From positions 1,232,381 through 1,296,380 of the forward strand of contig VZRN01004397.1 of assembly GCA_013397935.1 (NCBI GenBank): 64,000 nucleotides of DNA, in the 5' to 3' direction. This DNA is from Dasyornis broadbenti. Lineage: Eukaryota; Chordata; Aves; Passeriformes; Dasyornithidae. The position numbers were made by a program, and so were the translations under genes. The notes under the pieces were generated by a model. The model saw nothing but the letters and a program-made list of their open reading frames with translations, did not search any database and had not been told where the DNA came from. Positions 57,973 to 64,000 of the stretch are shown piece after piece; the stretch's first letter is position 1, and every line of letters starts with the position of its first letter.

Positions 57973-60900
57973 TATAAAGGATGTGATTCTACAGCACTGC
58001 CAGCAGAATTATGAAGAATAGGAAATGTTTTCGGGAATTTTTACCCTAAGCCTTCATGGAAGTTAAGAGACACAGAAATTTCAGTGCTAAAAAAGTAAAT
58101 GTGAAAAATATCTGTTTTAGCTGTGCTGTTTATGCCAACGGAAAGATACATTCACCGTGACAGTAGAATTATAGCAATACAACTCTTTCCTTAGACTTTC
58201 TTTGTTAGAAATATCTCTGTGCAGAAGAACAGATAAAGTTAGCATCAGTATGTTTGCTAATAGTGAATCTTCTGCAACAGGGCTCTATCCATTATGATAA
58301 GTGTGAATGCTTCTATGGATACATTTGTTCTTGGACACAGTGTGCAATATAGTGCCTGAATCAAATGGAGATGGGAATAAAAGATTGGTATATCATTTGA
58401 AAATTAATGATGCTTACATGATACAACAGTATAAATCTCTGGACCTGAGAAAATGGAGATATTAATGAAAACATCATCAGTATGAAACATTATCCAATTC
58501 CATCAACTTCCAAAAATATACTATTTAGTCCTTTATTTTTTAGCAACTTCCTATAAGACTTGGAAAATCCCCATACTCTTCTAACACTGCATCTTTTCAA
58601 AAGTAATACAGAATGCTAATTTTCATCTAACCATACTCAGACAAAGCTCTCATTTTCTTCATTGTGAACTCGTCATTAAACTAAACATGTAAACCTGTGT
58701 GCTGCTTTAGTAACTGGCTAGGCTTCTAAATCCAAACAGAGGCACCTAACAACAAACATTGATTGATTTCAAACTGCTTCTGTTCAGAAATCCTACTGAT
58801 TGAATGGAAAAGAGAAGTCTGAATCATCAGATGTTTGTGTTTTAAGATTATTTGCAGTCCTAATTTCAAACACTTCCATTGTTTTGAACAATTTCCATGT
58901 GAAATTTTCCTTACATCTTTTTATTAGCTAACATTTTTTCTTTGAGCTTTGCAGACTCAACCTGCACCCTTTACCTTGGCAAGTTATTTTTCCAGTGGTA
59001 GCTTAACGAAGTGTCCCATTCTTAATGCCAGGAAAGTAACACATATTTGTGCAAATAAATTACATAGTCATACACAACTGTTGGAGACATGGGAGACAGA
59101 CTTACTAAAGTTCATATTTAAAAGAGTTTTGTATCCATATGGCACACCCAGTGCTTTTAAATTGAATCAAATTCGGGACACGGTATATCTACTTTGTTCT
59201 GCCTTTAATTTCCTAACAGATTATGTGCTGGTGGAACATTTCTGAATGCATTCAGAAATATAGGTATTTGCCAAAAAGACCTGGAGCAGCAGCTTCAGTT
59301 TCCTTTTTCTTGCAAAAGGAAAGGTAATAGACTATATGACTCTGTCCCCAAAGAGATCTGGCCGTGAGGTCTTGGAATTAGTAAACAGGGTGAGAACCTT
59401 CTGACCGAGATACTTTTGCAGAGTTGTGAGGATGGGCACATGCTGATCGAGGCACTTTGCTTCCACCAGCAGCTGCTTTGCCTTCCCACTCCTTCATCTT
59501 AATCACCGTGCCCATAGAGCTCCTCTAAATGCAAATCCGGGTGCTATAGAGGAGTGTGACATGGGCAGCTGAGGTCTTTCTTCCTCGCCAAAAGAAAGAA
59601 GTCTGTTTGTGGAGGGTCCCTTCCATGCTTGGATGAATGGATAAGCATCGTCCCTGCACACATACTGCCCTTGCTGTCTGAACATCATCATTTTCTTGGT
59701 CTAAGAATGTGGGGACCTGGAACCACACCATTTACTTGGTCTGTCTGAACAAGGGGTTATTAATGCATCACATGTGACTCTTGTATTGAAGGATTTTAGT
59801 CTCAAATATAAGCAAATCAAACAATCAAACACAATACTGTGGGTGTTACATGGAGCCTTAATTTTTGTGCTCCCAAAGGTCCTGTACACTTTGACAGTAG
59901 CCCCGGTGGACAAAATCTCTAACCAGGTTTCTGAATAGAAAATCCACTTCCTGCAAGTTCGATTAAGCTAGCTAATTTTCAGTCAAACACACTAATTTCG
60001 AGACAGGTTCTTCTGATGTTTTCCCTCTGTTTGCAATTTGCATCTTTAAATAGCTTGGTGTTTCAAAGCAGCAGCGGCAGTAAGGTCACAAGGTTTTATG
60101 TTAAATAGCAACATCCTCAGCTTTTTAAAGAAGAAACAGAGCAGCTGATCTGATGGCGCATAATTTTCTTTCTTTCCCTTTTTCTCTTTGGGCTGAGAAA
60201 AAGGAAGGATTGGAGCTTCTTATGGATCACAGACATTTTACTCTGGAAGAAAGAGCAGATCTATAGGTCTTTGTGCTCTCGAAAGCAACACAGAATCACA
60301 GGTGTCCTTGATTATCAAGAAATCCTCTTCTTTTCTAATGGTTTGCCTTTCTCTCCCTGAGAACAGCAGGTCATCTTTCGGGCATGAATATCTCATTTTA
60401 AGGGGCACAAAATTCAATCTTAAAAGGAAAATTTTAAGTAAAGGTATACGTTGAATTTGAAGATTAAAACAAAATAAGTGCTTGTCAACATTCAATATGC
60501 CAGAAATCCAGGCTGTGCTGACCCATCCAGAATAAACAGTTATAGTAAACAGATGTTTCTCAATCTATTCTGCCTGTGCTATGTTTCCATTTTTGAGGAA
60601 CAGTGGTAACAGCACTGCAAATAAATTGTGACACAATGACACCTTGCTTCAGCCTTTTTCCCAATAAAATCTCTTCTCCCCCCATCTCCTTTTTTTATGG
60701 TCACACAAAGTGAATTTGTGGGCTGCAGCTATCCTGAAGCAGCTTTTTGTGCCTTGGGAGACTGGCTGGTCACTGGGATTGAAAAAGCCTGGATCTCATA
60801 GCTCCAAGCCATTTTGACAGTTGCTGAAGACATGTATCAGTAAATACACTAAACTGAACTTAGCACAGCATCAAAGGCTCCCAAGCCGAGCTGCCCTGAC

Positions 60901-61085
60901 AAAGCTATTCTCAGCCCATCAGGGCTCTGGGACATGCAGCCTCACACTGGAAATGCTGCTGGCTGAATTGCTCTGTGGTTCTGCATCCACCAGATTTAAA
61001 ATCAATGTGTTTTTATCTCACAAATGTAGACGCATATAAGTTTGAGAGGGGTGCAGCAAGAAATGCTGAATATCATTAAAGTCAT

Positions 61086-61172
61086 CGCTGAAAGCAATGG
61101 CTTTTGTATAATTACGTGTTCGTACGTGTGCGTATGAATGTATGGACGGGTGAACATGGGATGCGTATCTCG
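61086..61172. other. Local CpG cluster in AT-rich DNA
   Basis: Eight CpGs fall within 87 bases (for example ATTACGTGTTCGTACGTG and ATGCGTATCTCGAC), far above the surrounding density. It includes an ACGTG E-box-like core and TACGTG repeats. Either decay by CpG deamination has been avoided, or a TG/CG-type simple repeat has recently arisen. Confidence 0.6.
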
Positions 61173-63386
61173 ACAGGTAAAACTAAGAGTAAATGCAGTG
61201 CTGCCTATACCTCACATTACAACACTGTGACTGATCTATCTAAAGGCCTCGTGTAATCCTAAGGTTGTCAGTTTTAAAATGCTGATACATAAAAAAATGA
61301 CAAGGCATTCCTGGTGACAGGGAAAACATGCTTTGCCACATGCACAGAGGAAGATATAGATGTTCTGACCTATGTGAAATAAGATAAACAGAACAAAAAT
61401 ATCCATTTTGAAGCAAATATAATGGTAATTTTATCACTGAGGCCTCTTTGGGGAAAAAAAGTAGTACGTGAGACATTGTACTTTTGCTTTGCTTACGAGT
61501 GAGCAGCCACAATTAAGACAAGAGAGCTGGAAAATTTAATTCAGTTTAATTCATTATACATCTTTCCCTTTCCAGAGAACCATGAGATGTGATAGAAGAT
61601 AAGAAACCATGCCTTTTCATTCCGTATTTATTAAGCAAACCAAAATAGCCTGTTTTGTAGAAAATAAATTTCATTTTGCCTGCCATACTACAACCTAGTG
61701 CCAGTCTGATCTGTTGTATAGTCTCACTGAACCCAGTGACTTTGAAGTATATTGTGTATACAAATGTCCTGTTGTAAGCAGTCCTGTACTATCAGCGCAT
61801 GTGGAGACCAGCATGAACTTGCCATTCAGAGAAATACAGGGCTGTGAAGAAGGGGGGAGAATTCTGTTACCTTTTCTTCCTTATTTAGGTGCTGCAGAAG
61901 AATATGAAAGTAGTTCAACAAGGCAAATTATACAAGAACAGTTCTTTTGAGCATGTTCTGATGTGTGCAAACATGACATATTTAATTAGTATTACATTCT
62001 ATCTCTTATAAGAAATCCAAGATTCGAGATAGGATAATTATCTTTTAACAACATACAGCTGCTAAACTTCTCAGGAATATGGTACCCAACACTGGTTCTT
62101 AGAGCACGTCACAAATAACCACTTTCACAGCAGAACATTTATAAATGTCACGTCATGGAAGAGAAAAGCTACCATAGGAAAAAGGAAACATTTTTATTCT
62201 TATAGATAAAGAAAGGCCTCAGAACCTCACACCTGTGCAGCAAGCAAATGTGATTAAGGGCAGAACAAACAAGCAAAAACCTTGCATTAAATAGATCATG
62301 AATTTGCTTGTGGGTCTGTAACAGATGTGTTACTAAGGATGCCTTGTTTATCCAGTTGCAAGACTGTCGAAGAGAATCATTCCAGTGATGCTGCTTATCA
62401 CGCTTTTAATTCTGCTCAGGCAAAACTGTTAGCTTTGAAAAAGCAATTTTTTTTTGGCCCTACTCTATCTGGCTGCACAGAATTTTCAAAGCACCACAAT
62501 GTTGTAAAAAATGCCCTTTTAATCAGATTACCCTTGGCGAATGTCCCAAACTCAGGCTGAAGTGCAGTGCTTGTGGTTTCTCAACAGCTTACACTAAGCC
62601 TGCACCATGGAAATAATCTACTTTTAAAACCCAGGAAACAAATCGACTGCACTAAGGACATAAGTCGCTGTCATTAGGGAGTGATTAAGCTAAACATTTT
62701 TATACACTCTGGTAGCCCAGTTTCATATTGTGTATCTCAGTGCTGAGAGAAAGAATGGCACCCCAAATGACTGCTTGTTTGATTCAGGCACCCCAAAAAG
62801 ATCTGGTCTTACACAAATTAAACTTAATTTTCCTCTAATAATCAAAGAGGAAAAAAGAGGGGGAGAGAGAGAGAGATTTGCTTTTAATGAATTAGAAAAT
62901 ACAGTAAAATCAGCTTTGCAAGCAATAATTCAACTGAGGATCATGAGTTTGATTAAAGACTGTACACGATATTTTTTGACACACATTAGCCTCTCCTAAA
63001 AATCCTGTCACCTTATATTAAATTACTGTTACTTTTTTTATACAAACATATTTCCTTTAATACATAATTTATATTGGAAATTCTGTGTGTTTTTTGAAGA
63101 GGCAGCTACCATTTTTACAATTTACCATTATAATGCCAGGTCGTCATTTTTCTGTGATGTTGCATTTTTCATACCGGGAAAATACGACATTGAGATATTT
63201 GAACAGAAATTACTGTACCTCCCCCAATTTCCCTGTAACAAAACAGCAAAAAAAGGATACAGATCTGACTCTAATCAAATTATCTGGTGTCTGAGACAAT
63301 CTTGCTATTTCAGTACTTGCAGATCCTAAAGAAGAAAGGATCTAGATGTCAGATCCTGGTGCATGAAGAGCAGAAGGTGTGTTTGT
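61173..63386. other. Unique DNA, conserved-looking but unassigned
   Basis: No repeat ends are recognised. A short GAGAGAGAGAGA run lies at 62864-62876. The interval 62320-63000 has varied sequence with scattered TAAT cores (TTTTAATGAATTAG, GGAGTGATTAAGC) and retained CpGs, in the style of conserved non-coding DNA. Open frames of 89-90 codons or less resemble nothing known. Confidence 0.4.
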
Positions 63387-63401
63387 GGGAGGGAGGGAGG
63401 G
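63387..63401 (+). repeat. Perfect G-quadruplex motif (GGGA)3GGG
   Basis: Four GGG runs are separated by single A loops. Single-base loops give the most stable parallel quadruplexes. It is followed by TTGTTTTTGTTTTGTG. It may equally be a short (GGGA)n microsatellite. Confidence 0.9.
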
Positions 63402-63544
63402 TTGTTTTTGTTTTGTGTATAAATCTGAGCTCAGGTCTGACATAGATGACACGTTCAACTGGTCTAAGGTACAAATCAGGTCTGTTCTTGATCCCTACTT
63501 TGGACATTCTGCTGATAGTTCATTTCTAATTTATGAAGCATGTC

Positions 63545-63607
63545 ATTAATCCTCAATCTGTCAGCCTTTTTTTGACAATAATTCAGTCTGACAGTTGAAG
63601 GATTAAT
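63545..63607. repeat. Inverted repeat of composite TAATCC...CTGTCA arms
   Basis: The left arm ATTAATCCTCAATCTGTCAG (63545-63564) and the right arm CTGACAGTTGAAGGATTAAT (63588-63607) are near-perfect reverse complements, differing by one inserted base on each arm, around a 23-base spacer. Each arm contains TAATCC (bicoid/OTX/PITX-class homeodomain core) and CTGTCA (MEIS/PREP/TGIF TALE core). This could be a cruciform-forming repeat or a symmetric enhancer core. Confidence 0.75.
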
Positions 63608-64000
63608 ATTTATTAAACACCCCGTACTTTAGAAGTCAAAGAAATGCTCCATTCATTTCCGCGGCAAAATCTTCCAACTCATAGCAAGCACTACCCCAAT
63701 CCCTTCGTGCTCCCTAAAAGCCAAATAAATCCAACGCACAACACAATAGGAATAGCAGATGACCAAGAGAAGCAAAAGAGAAACAAAACAAAAAGAAAAA
63801 AAAATTGTAACTACAAGTAATCCTTCAAAAGACTTGGTAGTGGATTCATTTAAGGTATTCCTCTGCCCAAGCATATGTTTTCTTGCTCTTCCTTCCCCTT
63901 CCAGCCCTCCCCCTCCCTTCCCCACTCATAAATTATTCATAACCTGATAAATATGCAATTTCAAAAAAGTGCAGACACGGCAGCACTGCATAAAAAAAAA
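63608..64000. other. Unique DNA to the window end
   Basis: No gene is recognised. A purine-rich stretch (63766-63806) and a C-rich CCCTCCCCCTCCC run near 63904-63920 are present. The 90-codon minus-strand open frame at 63653-63925 is partly low-complexity and not convincing. Confidence 0.5.

Larger units (their letters stand above)
54131..61080. other. Unique AT-rich DNA, few recognised features
   Basis: Contains the CTCF-like site at 54506, a TGTGTGCATGTGCATGCATG simple sequence near 54640, and a bulged hairpin at 57942-57972. No retroelement end is recognised in about 7 kb. Open frames (157 codons at most, at 54323-54796 minus) have no known relatives. The block 60030-60240 contains retained CpGs and an AAGGTCA nuclear-receptor half-site near 60083, but nothing decisive. 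Confidence 0.5.

Noticed and set aside
1..64000. Microbial systems (CRISPR array, operons, phage or toxin modules)
   Set aside because: Sequence composition and avian retroelements show vertebrate nuclear DNA. No regularly spaced repeats or tightly packed coding frames exist.

Overview
This window is vertebrate nuclear DNA, almost certainly from a songbird (order Passeriformes). The repeat content shows it. There are seven fragments of the avian LINE family CR1, a solo LTR of a type I recognise as widespread in bird genomes, and one short SINE made of a tRNA-Ile head joined to a CR1-like tail. That SINE architecture matches TguSINE1, first described in zebra finch. The background is AT-rich, with few CpGs and many short microsatellites and homopolymer runs. 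There is a 23-base gap at 34310-34332 and a single N at 29476.

I find no protein-coding gene I can name. No open frame exceeds 157 codons, and none of the longer ones resembles a known protein except CR1 ORF2 C-terminal remnants on the minus strand (about 17465-17686 and 26114-26311). The window therefore reads as an intergenic gene desert or the inside of a very large intron. Four places have splice-like signals flanking short open frames (7068-7124, 24918-24996, 45615-45710, 52183 onward). They are offered as candidates only.

Layout. 1-8.7 kb: unique AT-rich DNA with a homeodomain-site-rich block near 5.9-6.2 kb, a perfect (TTTTA)13 array at 6861-6925 and an exon-like 57-mer at 7068. 8.7-9.3 kb: solo LTR. 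9.3-17.4 kb: unique DNA with an ERE-like site at 10153, T29 at 11081 and a CR1 scrap at 11528. 17.4-26.3 kb: four CR1 copies, including an old one of about 0.9 kb at 22395-23335. 30.1-30.35 kb: a relic of an L2/L3-type LINE. 33.4-34.4 kb: an old CR1 and the gapped poly-T/(TTTTG)n tract. 43.7 kb: CR1. 46.0-46.9 kb: a GC-rich patch followed by the SINE. 49.6 kb: A37. 51.4-52.4 kb: a purine-rich stretch, then an LTR-like or exon-like GC3-rich block. 53.9-64 kb: unique DNA with a CTCF-like site, a CpG cluster, a G-quadruplex motif and an inverted pair of composite homeodomain/TALE-like sites near the right end.

There is no operon, CRISPR array, phage, toxin system or other microbial feature. The most informative items are the SINE as a lineage marker, the deep-age LINE relic, the minus-strand bias of the retroelements, and the few exon-like or regulatory-looking blocks that a cross-bird alignment could confirm or dismiss.
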